From Gracilaria domingensis (lineage: Eukaryota > Rhodophyta > Florideophyceae > Gracilariales > Gracilariaceae), in contig VCMS01000032.1 in the NCBI GenBank assembly GCA_022539475.1, positions 278,238-342,237 of the forward strand: 64,000 bases of DNA, written 5' to 3'. The position numbers were made by a program, and so were the translations under genes. Shown one piece after another: positions 21,238-33,400 of this stretch; the first letter of the stretch is position 1, and every line of letters starts with the position of its first letter. The notes below the pieces were generated by a model, which was not told where the DNA came from, did not search any database, and saw only the letters and a list, made by a program, of their open reading frames with translations.

Positions 21238-24200
21238 ATGCAAGACCACTTTATTAGTCGAGAAAATCCACGAGAGGAACCACGAGGTGACTTAGGACCT
21301 GGAGACCCACGGTCGCCACGTCCGCGCCACGACTGGTTCCAGCGACCGCGACCACGTCCAGCGGAGCGTCCCGCGAGCATGAAGCGGAACCTCCACGTAC
21401 CAGAGGACCACCGACATAGGTCCGCGGAGCTTCCGGCCCGCCGCCGCTAGCCCGCTCGGTGGCGCACCACCACTTGTAAGGGACAGAAGTACCAGCAGTC
21501 GCAGGTGGTACCGCCTGCAGACTAGCCGCATGGTATTCGCAGAACAGGACCAGTGGTGCGGCATGGAAGGAAGGGGCCGGTAAAGCTAGACGAGGGATGC
21601 CACAGAGGTCGAGGAGCAAGACCACTAGACGGCCCTGCAGGGGGGCAACCAGTAGGCGCGCCAGGAGCACCGGACGCTCGGCGAAGCGGAGCCGAAACGG
21701 AAACCAGTTGAGAAAGAAACCACTTGGTGCTCCTGTCCCACTACTTGCTGGGGAGAAGAGGAACGTTGTGAGACCAAGCGGAGTATGGAAAGGGGCCGAA
21801 GAATCGACCACCAGGAGGCTCACCCAAGGGAGTTGATACCGTACCAAAGGCCACCAAAGACCTACGCATGGTCGCCAGGTTGCTGTGACGCAGGAGCCGT
21901 ACGGGTGTGAAAAAACTTTCCCACGGGGTCGATTGTACACGGCGCGTGGCCTTCCACAAGGTTGCCAACTAGACCAACATAGGCGTCACCTCACGTAGAG
22001 ATTGCGCTGGAAGTAGTCGCGGAACTGTCGCAGCTCAGAAGTTGCGCCGCTCGTGGTGAGCAAACCAGGGAGGCAAGTTGGTAAGAGTAATCCACAGCGG
22101 TGGAGGATGTCATTTGGACCGCAGGACGGTTGAAAGTGCACCATCGAGGCGTGGTTGAGACGGAAGCCCAGAGCGCTCCGTTATCGGCGCCACTATTCAC
22201 CCACCCAGGGGGCACCGGATTCACCGAAGCGACTGGAAACCAACCCGAAGAGGCCCCCTGGGCAGCCCGTCCGAGGGTGAGCAGCCGCCTGAGGGTTCGC
22301 CGAACCAACTTTGGACACAGGCCAGCCACCGCTGTCGAGGAGTAGCCTGTTACAGGTGCCGACGGAGCAATGCGGGGACCCATAGTTCTCGGCAGCCACC
22401 ATCACGTATCGTCATTACAAATGGTCTTCGCGCCAGCCATGCTGACTGCTGTGGAGAGGCACGATGCCCTATGGAACCTCCGGTCGTAGACATCCCAACC
22501 CTGTCAGGGCCCCAATTGTAGTTACTTACCGCAGTGAGGTAAACCATCCAACTAGCTGCGCAGTTTTATTTAATTTGCGGTGCCCTCCACGATGTTGAGA
22601 GCCACCAGTGGCACGAAATGTCGCCGACCGACATCGTTGGGAATGTTGAAGTCGAACCAACCTGGGGGTTGAGTTCCGCTGGTTTCCGGACAGACTTGTC
22701 AGGGCAACGCGGTGTCCCAGTCACACCTTCACGAAGCCTGAAGGGCGAGGATAGCCACCATGACGGCCCACTCGCTGCAGTGCGACCGACCAAACGGCGA
22801 TATTGGTCGTGTTCCTTATCGAGGGATGATGCTACTACCAAAAGTACGCAAGACCGGCGGGTCGGCACTTCCAGCCCACTGGCATACTTCATAGTTGCGT
22901 TTTTTTTCCACCAAAGAGGCGTCGATGGACAACCAGCCCGACGGTTCTGCGTCGCTCTGCGACCAATACTCAACGTTGTGAGAACCAACAGAAACATGCG
23001 TCCTCGTTACGGTTTGTTACGGCGTGACGAACACGGCTCTCAGCATCGCATCGGTGCGCGCCACCTCCCACGGTCCGGTCCAATGTTGGTATCTAAAGGG
23101 CGCCGGCGCACGCGGACGTATCCAGATCGACCTCGATAGGGTAAGCAGTTCGTCCAAAGCCGGTGAAGGTAACGACCAAAACGGCGAAAGTAGTGGGACC
23201 TCCCATCGCAGCGGAATGAAGGGAGATCCGACGGTATGGCCACGGGGATATAGCGACAGAACCTTCGTGTGCCGCTGCCGCGCATGGAAACACTGTTGTC
23301 GAGCCCGAACCCGGCTCTGCTTTCTCGCCCTTGCGTGAGGAGGAGGCGCCCATAGGCACGCCTCCAAGCCCGGCACAATCCCAAACGAAGGCAATCGTTA
23401 GTTATACCTGCCTGCAGACTCAGGTGGCGAAAACCGAAGGGGCCAGAAGGAGAACTGATGGGAAAGGCCAGTTTCCAGAGCGAACCAACTCAGAGAGAAT
23501 CAAGCAAAATCTGCGCACCATAGTGGGCATGCGGCTGCCCGGCGTCCGTTAATGTCATGAGATTCAGCGTTGAGCTTCCACCGTACCAGCGACCGCAAGA
23601 GTTGACGCTGGCTCGGACCGTGCGGGGCCGCATAAGGATCATACCCAACCGCGACCGTAGCGAATCGTGACGAGCGCGTGTACTCGACCGCGTGTTGGGT
23701 TTGAAGATGCCACCGCCGGCCGCGCGCCACCCCAGGGGTTTTGCCGGACCATCCTCGGACCGGGGCGACAGCGGCTTCGCGAACCGGAGCGGGTGGCTTC
23801 AGGATGAGGGGAAACTTCAGAAGCGAAGTAATCCCTTTATAGGGTCGTAGTGCGGCTCATCCAGTACCAATTGGTGGCCACCACGGGTCCTCAGCGCCCG
23901 ATGAATGGACACGGGCTGTACCGGCCTGCATGGCAGATAGAGCTGCGGAAGGTTCAAACCGTTGGTAACCGACTGAAGCCGGCGCTTGCTTTCGTCCCCG
24001 TGCATCGACCTATTGGAAGGAGGAGGACGGTAGTCTCTTCGTTTCGTCGTCGCGGCGCTCGAACGTCATTGACCACCCCGTTTGGGAGAGGCTGGGTCGT
24101 TCACCATGGGGTATGAAAGGAGCGGAATGGAGGCGAGACGCGCGCACGGAGGACCACCAATGGAAAGGGAACACCACCACTTGGATTGACAAGATGAGCC

Positions 24201-24660
24201 TGAGGGCCTGTCACGGGAGAACTCGCACGCTACGAGTTGACTGACACACCAGTGAAAGATGCACCAGATGTGGCGGCAAGCTGCACGAGGTTCGGGACAC
24301 GAGGAAAGTCAACAACCACCACGAGGGCGTGTGCCGAATCGGTCGAAACAAACTTACGACCCACCGACGGGAAGCGCGAACAACTGGTAAGGCCGGGACT
24401 AACCCGCCCAGGGGAGGAACGGACAGGGAAGATGGAAGGGCGGACTCGCGCGGAGACCGAAGAGGCGAAGACAAACCACGTCAGGTACCAGTGCGCGCGA
24501 CAAGATCAACACTGAATGGTCGCGCGTTNGCAGGCGGCGAAGCGCGCCGTGCACCGCGCCGTCTTCACGCCCTCGCGAGACGCGCCGTGCACCAGGCGAT
24601 GCGCGCCGACGACCGTTTGGTGAAAAGGCGGCAAGCGCCATGGAACTTCGCAGCCACGGT
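21238..24660 (-). pseudogene. antisense gene (aORF) of element A, decayed
   Basis: The segment between the integrase and the missing 3' LTR is the inverted counterpart of 25740-29370. In B the corresponding gene would read on the plus strand, so here it reads on the minus strand. Frames such as 23730-23500 and 21940-21254 (minus) have Pro/Ala/Arg-rich, protein-like compositions, including YDPYAA, but no recognised domain. No long continuous frame remains. Its place and orientation match the better preserved gene of element C. Confidence 0.4.
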
Positions 24661-25139
24661 GTAGTGCAACCCGTGAGCGGGGAAAAGACACCACGAAGAC
24701 GTTCGGGATCTTCCTCTACTGAGGGCAACCCAGAGAACAGAGCCTCTCTGGAATGGCGCAACTAGCCGGGTGTAAGACCGGGGCCAAACCGTCACGACGG
24801 GGCGTTGAGAGTTGAGCAGAGAAGGGTGACTCGCACGCGAGTGTAGTAGCCTCGAAGAGGGACGAAACCACGGACTGGGGAAAGGGAAAGATAGGAGAGA
24901 GAGAGGGAAAAGAGAGGTACGGCGTATCGCCGGGGTATTCCCTATACAGGGTCGAACACGACAACAGCTGGTTATAACACTCCCAAAGTTGGGTTCTGTG
25001 GAGACGCAGGGTGGATAGCCGCACCGTTACAACGGGGACTTCCTCCGATAAGGAGTTGTGCACCGCCGAAGGCGAGAGTGGCTAGAGCAAGATCCTTGAG
25101 GTAGGATCACCCTGGTTGGGGCACTTTACTGGTGCGAAG
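24661..25139. other. centre of the inverted repeat, unique spacer
   Basis: About 480 bp without counterpart in either arm. It follows copy B's 3' LTR on B's downstream side and follows the broken 3' end of A. No convincing gene is seen. A purine-rich run (about 24880-24920) is notable. The five bases next to B's LTR read CTTCG in B's orientation. The five bases before A's 5' LTR read CTTCC. Confidence 0.6.
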
Positions 25140-25711
25140 TGTGGTATAACCGATCGGTGCGAGCTGCTAGTGGGGAGCCCCGCGTGGGCTCGACCCGGCG
25201 GAGGAGTGAAACGCGTGACACCTAATAGGTCGGCAGCACCCACCGTTGCCTATAGTGCACGGTGACCAAGTGGTAAATACGCCTGCACTGGTGTGCGGCA
25301 GGCACGTATAACCCTCGAGGTCAGCAAAACTATTAGAGGACTACTAGACTTACCAATTGGTGACTGTAGAACCGAACTGGTGTCAAATTAGCCTAGTTGG
25401 TGCTTGACTTTACCATTTGGTGTGGGAGGTTGGCGGCTCGGGGGTTTAGTACATCCGAGCGCCCCTCCGGCTCTCACGGGCCGAGTGCCACGTGGGCCAC
25501 CGGGAGGTGCATTTGTGGTGCACCACCCCGGCCACATATCTACACTACCTAGTAATTATTAATTCTAAATTATCGAGAATAGACTAATTAGTCCTGTCCA
25601 AGCCTGCGCTTGCGCGTCCCACGTGGTACAGTAGACACACGTGCCCGGGAGCCCGTGACGTCACCACTTGGTCTTGTAGAGCCCCCGTTGATCTGGCCGA
25701 GCTATACTACA
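25140..25711 (-). repeat. 3' LTR of gypsy element B
   Basis: This 572-bp block is the inverted copy of 13811-14379. On the minus strand it starts TGTAGTATAGC right after a polypurine tract (25724-25712) and ends TATACCACA. It is therefore the 3' LTR of the minus-strand element B. Confidence 0.85.
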
Positions 25712-25724
25712 GACCCCCTCCTAC
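25712..25724 (-). other. 3' polypurine tract of element B
   Basis: The minus strand reads GTAGGAGGGGGTC directly before the LTR start. This is the normal site for plus-strand priming and fixes the LTR orientation. Confidence 0.7.
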
Positions 25725-25799
25725 CGACAGGCACGCCCCGTGGCTGCGAAGGTCCCACGGCGTTTGCCGCCTTTTCACCAAACGGTCGTCGGCGCGCAT

Positions 25800-28700
25800 C
25801 GCCTGGCGCACGGCGCGTCTCGCGATGACGCGAAGATGGCGCGGTGCACGGCGCGGCTCGCCACATGCACTGCAGCGCCATTACCCACGCCGCCGTACCC
25901 CCTGTGGTAGGTGCGATCGTACCTTACGTCCCTCGTGGTATTGGAACGCGAAACCGCGAACCGCGACCATTCAGGTTGATCTTGTCGCGCGCCTGGTACC
26001 ACGTGGTTGTCTTCGCCTCTTTGGTCCCTCCCGGAGGAGTCCGTCACTCCATCTTCCCCTGTCCGTCCTCCCCCTGGCGGGTTAGTCCCGGCTTACCAGT
26101 TGGTTTCGAGCCTCCCTTCGGTGGGTTCGCAGTTGTCAACCGATCGGCACACCGCCCCCTCGTGGTGTCGCTCCTATTCTCTGTTGGCCACTTGGTCTTG
26201 TGCCGTACTGAGTGATACCTCGTTGGTTCCGACACGTACTGTCTCTCCGCTTGAGTGAGGGCGCCACTGGGTGTCGTTGCCTTGGGCGGCCGCGTCGAGG
26301 TGAGGAGACTCCTGCCCGTGGCTCTTCAGACTTCGTGACCGTACCGGTGCTGACGCCGCTTCTACCTAGTGATCTGCCTCATCGGGTGTTCAGGCTTGAT
26401 TCAGTCCAGCCGAGGGGTTTACCCGACTGCGTGGCGTTCACGCCCCTCCACCTGGTTCCTCGCGGTCTCCTTCCGTCCCTTAGGTTCCCTCTGGGGTGGT
26501 TGTAACCTCCCTGGTTCACGGAACCCGTCCAGCCGGCGCACAACCCTGGTCATTTCACGGTGTGTCAGCTCGCTCGAGCGGCGTGCCCGTTCTCTGTGAC
26601 CCCTCAGGTTTCATCTAGTCATCCAATTGGTGGTGTTCCCCCTCTCGGTTGGTATCCTCCGTGGCACGCTCTCGCTCCAACTCGCGCCTTTTATACCTCA
26701 TGGTGATCAACCCGCTTCCCCAACGGGGTGGTCGATGACGTTCGAACGCCGTGAAGACGGTGCCGAGGAGGGCATCACGTGCGCCCTTCCCGTTGTGGTG
26801 GACCCCGGGGTGAGACGGCGCCGTTTCAATCGAATTACCACGTGGTTGACTCTTCGCAGCCCTGTCTGCCGTCCCAGACCGGTACACCTGTGTCCTTCCA
26901 TCGGGCGCCGAGCTCCCGTGGAGGCCAACCACTTGGTATTGGAGGAGCCGCACTTCGACCCTATAAAGGGATATTCGGCTTCTGAAGTCTCCCCCTCGCG
27001 GAGGTCAACCATTCGGTTCGCGAAACTGTTGCCTCCCGGTCGAGGATGTCTGGCAAGACCCCTGGGGTGGCGCGCGGCCGCGGAGTGGCATCTTCAAGCC
27101 TAACACGCGGTCGATACGCGTTCTCGTCAAGACCTTACGGGCGCGGTGGGTATGATCCCTACGCAGCCGCGCGGCCCGAGCAACGTTAACCCTCTTGCGG
27201 TGGCCGGTACGGTGGAGGCTCAACAGCTGAATCCTCATGACCTTAATAGACGCACGGGCAGCCGCATGCCCACTATGGTGCACGCTTTGCCGATATCTCC
27301 GCCGAATTGGTCGCTCTGGGAACTGGCCTTTCCACATCAGTTCCTCACTCTGTCCCTTGCGGTTCCGCCACATGGGTCTCACGCAGTATACCGCAATTGC
27401 CCGTTGGGATTGTCGCCGTTGGAGGCGGTGCCTATGGCACCTCCTCCACCACGCAAGGGCGAGAAGCAGAGCCGGTTCGGTCGACAACAGTGTTTCCATG
27501 CGCGCAGCGACACACGAAGTTTCTATACTACATCCCCGTGCCGTACCGTCGATCTCCCCTTCATCCGCTGCGATGGGGAGGTCCACTACTTCCGCCGTTT
27601 GTAATATCCTTCACCGCTTGGACGAACCTGCTACTCACCTCGAGTCGATCTGGAGTACGTCGCCTTTGAGCGCCCTTTGGATACCAATTATTGGACTGAC
27701 CGTGGAGGTGGGCGACCGATGCGATGGCTGAGAGCCGTGTTCGTCACCGTAACAACCGTACGCGACCATGTTCCTGTTCCACAACGTTGAGTATTGGTCG
27801 CAGAGCGACCACAACCGCCGGCATGGTACGTCAATCGACCCTCTTGGTGGGACCACTATGAATATGTCAGTGGCTGGAAGTGCCGACCCCCCGTCCTGCG
27901 TACTTTGGTAGTAGCATCTCCCTCGAGAGGAACAACGAATATGCCGTTTGGTCGGTCGCGCGCAGCGAGTGGCCGTCATGGTGGCTATCCTCGCCCTTCA
28001 GGCTTCCGTGGAAGGTGTGACTTGGACACGCGCTGCCCTGACAAGTCTGTCGGATCAGCGAACTCAACCAGTTGGTCGTATCTTCAATATTCCCAACGAT
28101 GTGGTCGGCGACATTCGTGCCATGGGCTCTCCAACATCGTGGAGGCACCAAATATACTGCGCAGCAGTGATGGTACCTACTGCCGTAAGTAACCACAATT
28201 GGGGCCTGAACAGGTTGGATGTCTACGACCCGGAGTTCATAGCATCGTGCCTCTCCAACAGCAGCACATGGCTGGCGAAGACCCATTTGGTAATGACGAT
28301 ACCGTGATGGTGGCTGCCGAAACTATGAGTCCCCTGCATTGCCTCCGTCGGCACCTGTACAGGCTACTCCTCCGACCAGCGTGCTGCGCCTGTTCCAATG
28401 GTCCGGCGAACCCTCAGGGCTGCTACCCTCCCGGACGGGCTGCCCAGGCCTCTCGGGTGGTTTCCAGTCGCTTCCGGTGAATCCGGTGCCCCCTGGTGGT
28501 GATAGTGGCGCGATACGGAGCGCTCTGCTCGTCTCAACCACGCCCCGATGGTGCACTTCAACCGTCCTGGTCCCAATGACATCCTCACCGCTGTGGATAC
28601 TCTTACCAACTGCTCCCCGTGTTGCTCACACGAGCGGCCACTTCTGAGCTGCGACAGTTCCGCGACTACTTCCAGCGCAATCTCTACCGTGGTGACAGCC

Positions 28701-29330
28701 TATGTTGGTCAGTTGAGCAACCTTGTGGAAGCCACGCGCCGTTACATCGACCCCCTGTGGAAAGTTCAACCCGTACGCTCCTGCGTCACAGCAACCTGCG
28801 ACCCCAATGTAGCTTTGGTGGCCTTGTACGTATCAACTCCCTGGTGACCTCCTGGTGTATCCTGCGGCACCTTCCATACTCCGCTTGGTCCTCACAACGT
28901 TCTCTTCCTCCAGCAGCACTGGACAGAGCACAATGGTTTCTCAACTGGTTTCCGTTCGGCTCCGCTTCCGCCGACGTCCGTGCTCCTAGGCCGCCTACTG
29001 GTCTGACCCCCGGTGCAGGCCGTCTAGTGTCTTGCTCCTCCGACCTCTGTGGCATCCCTCCGTCTAGCTTACCGCCTCCTTCCATCCACCCACTGGTCCT
29101 GCGAATACCATGCCGGAGTCCACGCGGTACCCCTGCGGGACCTGCTGGTACTTCTGCTCCCTTACCAAGTGGTGGTGCGCCACGCGGCGGCTAGCGGCGG
29201 GGGCGGAAGCTCCGCGACCTATGTCGTGTCCTCTGTCGTGGAGTTCCGCTTCATCTCGGGACCTCCCGTGGACTGTCGCGTCGTGAACCCGTCGTGGACG
29301 CGACGTGGCCGTGGGTCCTCCAAGGCCTCC
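25800..29330 (+). pseudogene. antisense gene (aORF) of element B, decayed
   Basis: It lies between B's integrase and its 3' LTR and is read opposite to pol. Protein-like segments appear in all three plus frames (for example 26007-26258, 27307-27669, 28339-28647, 28619-29194), rich in Pro, Ser, Leu and Val. Frame breaks are about every 100-300 bp. No domain is recognised. The constant position in A, B and C argues for a genuine accessory gene of this retrotransposon lineage. Confidence 0.4.
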
Positions 29331-29465
29331 TAGTCACCTCGTGTTCCCTCTCTGGATTCTTCTCGACTAATAAAGTGTCTTGCATTGTATCTCTGATCTT
29401 CTTTTGTTTTCCTGTTAGTTAGGTTAGTTAGCTTTCGTGTAGCGTGGCGTGCAACGGCTTCGATA

Positions 29466-29482
29466 CCCCCCCCCTTCCTTAG
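29466..29482 (-). other. internal polypurine-type motif, element B, after integrase
   Basis: The minus strand reads CTAAGGAAGGGGGGGGG, the same motif as the one before reverse transcriptase at 32807-32823. Confidence 0.45.
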
Positions 29483-29882
29483 CGACGCGTACCACGCGAA
29501 GCAATACCAGTTGGTGGGCGTTCGCCCTGTTTGCGCCAGTATCGGATGATGAATGTTAGGGATATGACCAGTGGTTCCATAGAGTCGTGCTCGGCGACCA
29601 TCCATACCATCTTACCCGGTAGCGCATACCCTTTGTGGTGTTCGTGACCTACAATGGTTCAATAGCGCACTCCTGTGTCTACTTGAGGGTGACTCTTCCA
29701 TTTGTCATGGGTGCGTGGCTCCCCTGGTGGTGTGACCCGTTGTCTTGCCGAGGCTCGATCTCCTGTGCCGCTTGGGTCGTGGGCAGCCGTTACGGCTCTG
29801 GTGGAAGGTTGACCGCTCGCTGACTCATCATAGAGGGGTATGGAGACGTTTGCTCCCTCTCCGCTCTGCTGCGTTGGCTCAC

Positions 29883-30910
29883 CTATGGTTGTGTATTCGC
29901 TGTCGTCGGTTGTGCGGCCTTGACAATCCTGTCGATGGAGACCGTGTTCTCCAAACCTTCCATTATGACCGTAGCGGTATGCTCGTCGGAGCAATCACCT
30001 TGTATGGTCCCGTGACTTGGTAGTAGTTTAGAATTGATATCCTCCTCAAGGCGGATTCCTCTTCCATCTCCGCTGGGTTGGTCGCTTACCTTTTGTGGCA
30101 CGTCAAGGAAGCCATGTCTCCTGCTACCACTTTGGTCACTTTGCTCACCGTTCGGTCATGTCCGCTTTATACCGTTCTTGGGCTGCTGTCATCTAACTTG
30201 GCAGCAGCCAAAGCGGCGCGTAACCTCTGGAGTATGTCTCTCTTGACCTTCGCCGGTGTGAGTCCCTGCCGCTCCGAGCGGTCAGGTCCGGGCTGGACGA
30301 TAAACCATGTGGTTCGCGAAAGTACCAGGTCGAATGGGGTTGTTTGAGTGACCCTGTGGACCTGGAGGTTGTACGCATATGTCAATGGTTGGACATACTC
30401 AGACCATGTGTTGGTGCTCTTCGACATAGTGCCGTAGGCGTGCCACTAGGGTCTTATTGAAGCGTTCCACTTGGCCGTTTGTTGCGGATGATAGCCGTGG
30501 TAAATAGTGCTTGACCCTAGCATTGTACAAACCGCCTCGAAGAACTTAGAAGCTAGTTCGAACCGTTATCGGTCAGTAGGTACATGGAGCACCGTACGGG
30601 TAGACCCAATTCTCCAGGAAGGCTGTCGCTAGTGTCGTTGCCGTTTGGTTCTTCAGAGGTATGGCTCTGGTGAGCTTTGTGAACTGTCGGTTATGACTAC
30701 TACAAAGCGATAACCTCTGAGGTCTGGGCAGGGCCCCAGTATGTCGATTGCTACGAATTCCAGGGCCCCGCCGCCGGAATAGCTTAGGTACTTCCTGTGC
30801 TTCGCCACACCACCTCGGGTCTTAATGCACGAATTGCATTGCGCCACATAGGTATATACATCGTTAGCCATATGCGGCCAGTAGAATTGCCTCCGAAGGG
30901 TATAGTACAA
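29883..30910 (-). pseudogene. integrase and GPY module, element B
   Basis: The frame 30910-30653 shows the zinc-binding half (FYWP, CNSC) and the core start with catalytic Asp in LEFVAIDILGPCP. The frame 30427-30167 carries the C-terminal TYAYNLQVHRVTQTTPFDLVLSR segment, seen here in two pieces. The GPY-like module lies at 30101-29883 and ends in VSIDRIVKAA. Breaks at about 30650 and 30430 remove the second Asp/Glu region from a continuous frame. Confidence 0.8.
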
Positions 30911-31249
30911 CCGCGTGGCTCCAGGGTGTCCCGAAAGCCGTGGATGTGTGACAGATATAACACCCTTGTCTTAATGACTCAGGTACGACCTTCTGGAGAG
31001 CTCCGTCTAAAGGTGAGCGTCTGATGAGGTACCATTTGGTCGACATCAAAATGAGAATCCTTCCTTCCAAGTACGTCAGCGAGCGTTTGCACAACCTATC
31101 GGTCGACTGTTCGCGTAAGAATTCCTCACGGGTGATTGGAGGCGTGTTCCCCTTCCTCCACAGGAAGGAGGGTCTCCACTACCACTTGTACGTACTGTCA
31201 TCATGCCAGTATCCCTTCAGAACTTCATTGACCTCGTGGTTAGCTGGTT

Positions 31250-31990
31250 CTATAGTAAAGCATGGATGTCGTCGTCCACTGGGTCAGTGTCCAATCCTTC
31301 GGTATTCAACCGGGACAATGCATCCGCCACTCGGTGCTGACCCGGGCGGTACTGCACATCGTACTCAAACTCCGAGAGTCTCAGACGCCATCGGGCCAGA
31401 CGACCCGATGCGTCCGCCAAGCCTAATATCCACCTCAAGGAGTCGTGATCCGTTCGGAGCGTGAAGCGCACACCATATAGGTAAGGACGTAGCATGAGCA
31501 TGCCCAAACAACCGCTAGGCATTCCTTCTCCGTTACGGTGTAGTTCTGCTCCGCTTGTTAAGAGCTCTACTCCAATACCAATGGTGCGAGCTTGCCGTCC
31601 TCCTGTTCCTGCATTAGGCAGCAACCTATTTGGGCGTCCGACGCATCCGTGTCCAGTGTATACGGGAGTCCCGTTTTGGGCAATGCCAGTACCGGTGGGA
31701 GAGAAGCGCTGCTTTCAATGTATAGAACGCCTCTACCTCGTCCTCTTCCAGGTGGTCAAAGTGTGTGGGCTGCCCCTTCTGCAACCTCCGGTTCAGGGGT
31801 GCGGCTATCTTTGCAAAACCCTTGATGAACCGCCGGTAGACGTTGCATAGACCTATAAAGGATCGTATGTCCGTCTGCGACGTAGGGAGCTTCGCTTCCT
31901 GTACCGCTCGGATATTCCGTTTGTCACTTCGAGTTTCCCGGGGCTTATTGTATGCCCTAGGTACTCTACCTCTTGGTTGAAGAACATACA
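31250..31990 (-). pseudogene. RNase H region, element B
   Basis: The frame 31991-31626 holds the thumb and the start of RNase H (SFIGLCNVYRRFIKGFA, then ALPKRDSRIH-type segment). The frame 31624-31250 holds the second half, with FTLRTDHDSLRWIL at the third acidic position and QHRVADALSRL at the end. One frame break lies at about 31625. Confidence 0.8.
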
Positions 31991-32717
31991 CTTTCGTAGT
32001 TTGAGGGTCACGCCTGCCTCTTGTAGCAACTGCAGTACCACTTGGACGTGTGAGAAGTGCTCCTCTATGGACCTCGAGTAGATGACTACGTCATCTATGT
32101 ATACCAATGCGGTGTCCACTTCACTTTAGACAGTATAATGTCTAACGCCCTTTGGAAGGTAGCGGGGGCGTTTCTTAAACCAAACGGCATGCGTAAGAAG
32201 CGATACAGGCCTGCGTGGCATGTAAACGCAGTCTTATCACGGTCACTCTCTGGTATTTCGATCTGCCAATACCCGCAGTTGGCGTCCAGTGTGGTAAAGA
32301 TGTTCGCATCTCCTAGGGAGTCGATGCATTCATCCATCCTCGGGATGGGGTACGAGTCCCTTACCGTTACGGCATTAAGTTTTCTGTAGTTAATACAGAA
32401 CCTCATACGGGTCTCTCCTCGTTTTTGGACTAGCACTACAGGGCTAGCCCATTCCGAGTTTGCCGGTTCTATAACCCCCTCGCGGAGCATCCGCTCTACC
32501 TCCTCCAGCTCTACCTCACGGGCCTTATGTCCCGCGCGTATGGCTGTTGGTGGATGGGACGGGAGTCCGGTTTGAGGTCAATCCTGTGCTGGGTGGCCTT
32601 AATGGCTCCCAGCTTACCCGACCACATGGTACTGAATGGCTCCAGGAGTCCAAGGATCCGAGCTCTGAGCTCTTCCCCTTCAAGTCCTATATTCACCTCC
32701 GTCTTCCAATTGGTCAC
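31853..32717 (-). pseudogene. Ty3/gypsy reverse transcriptase, element B
   Basis: The frame 32490-32095 contains EWASPVVLVQKRG, INYRKLNAVTV, the first catalytic Asp in IFTTLDANCGYWQI and RMPFGLRNAPATFQ. After one frame break the YIDD box is intact at 32101-32090 (ALVYIDDVVIYS) in the frame 32119-31853. The frame 32717-32511 is the N-terminal extension. Only one or two base changes separate it from a continuous enzyme, so this copy may be younger than it looks. Its promoter side is missing. Confidence 0.88.
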
Positions 32718-32806
32718 TGGGTCGAGCTCCAGTTTCTGGTCTTCTCGCTCAGCTAGTCGCTGGCACCATATGGTCTGTTCGCGACGAATTCAACGAATTG
32801 ACACTG

Positions 32807-32823
32807 CCCCCCCCGTTCCTTAG
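32807..32823 (-). other. internal polypurine-type motif, element B, before RT
   Basis: The minus strand reads CTAAGGAACGGGGGGGG. It is part of the recurring motif series discussed in the findings. Confidence 0.45.
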
Positions 32824-32881
32824 CATCCACGACCTCGTGGGACCATTGTGGTATAATTGTAAAGATCGTACGGGGAGCCGG

Positions 32882-33315
32882 GTCTGTGTTCTGCAAAGTG
32901 GAATATAGTCTGTTCGCTTTGGAAACTAAGCTAGTTTTGGGGCTATTTGGGGCGCGCGAGGGGGTAGCAGAGGCTGGCACTCAAAAAATTAAGAAATTTT
33001 GGAATATTAAATTCCATCTCGCGCAGTTTAGTTCTTGGTCCCCTAGTTTTTGTAGAGGTTCTACTTCGCCGCACCACCCCATTCACTCTTTTCCGCGACC
33101 CTCTCTCAAAACTGCACTCGTGCTAGTTTGCGTTTCCATTTTCTCCCATGTTGCAATGCCAATCGCAACTCATCCCACCTCAATCATCCCATCACTTCTT
33201 CCCAGTCCACACCACCCCGCTATTTACCCATTTCTCGCCCATCACGCGTTCATTTTGTAGAAGTCAGGTGCACAACTCTCCCCCTTCTCGTATACCCGCC
33301 TCGCCCCAAAACGGC
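32882..33315. repeat. direct repeat, copy 1
   Basis: This begins GTCTGTGTTCTGCAAAGTGG and recurs at 34931-35395 with ~90% identity by eye. The second copy has an extra ~30 bp near 35305-35345. It borders the truncated end of element B. The ends do not look like LTR ends (no TG...CA pair), so this is called simply a long direct repeat. Confidence 0.85.
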
Positions 33316-33400
33316 TTCAATCCCTCCCATCCTTCTCTCCTCCTGTCCCCTCAGAATCCCCTTCGCAGTCCGCGCTACCTCCGCCGCACTCCTAACCCAG

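Larger units (their letters stand above)
17581..24660 (+). repeat. left arm of the ~7-kb inverted repeat (element A, pol to 3' end)
   Basis: This arm is the reverse complement of about 25740-32880. Examples by eye: 19771-19780 pairs with 30744-30753, 21251-21260 with 29364-29373, and 24621-24627 with 25771-25777. Most differences are one-base insertions or deletions. The arm ends at ~24660 without a 3' LTR. Confidence 0.85.
25740..32880 (-). repeat. right arm of the ~7-kb inverted repeat (element B)
   Basis: This is the reverse complement of 17581-24660. The arm is cut at 32880, in the pol region upstream of reverse transcriptase, where an unrelated repeat begins. B therefore lacks gag, protease and the 5' LTR. 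Confidence 0.85.
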
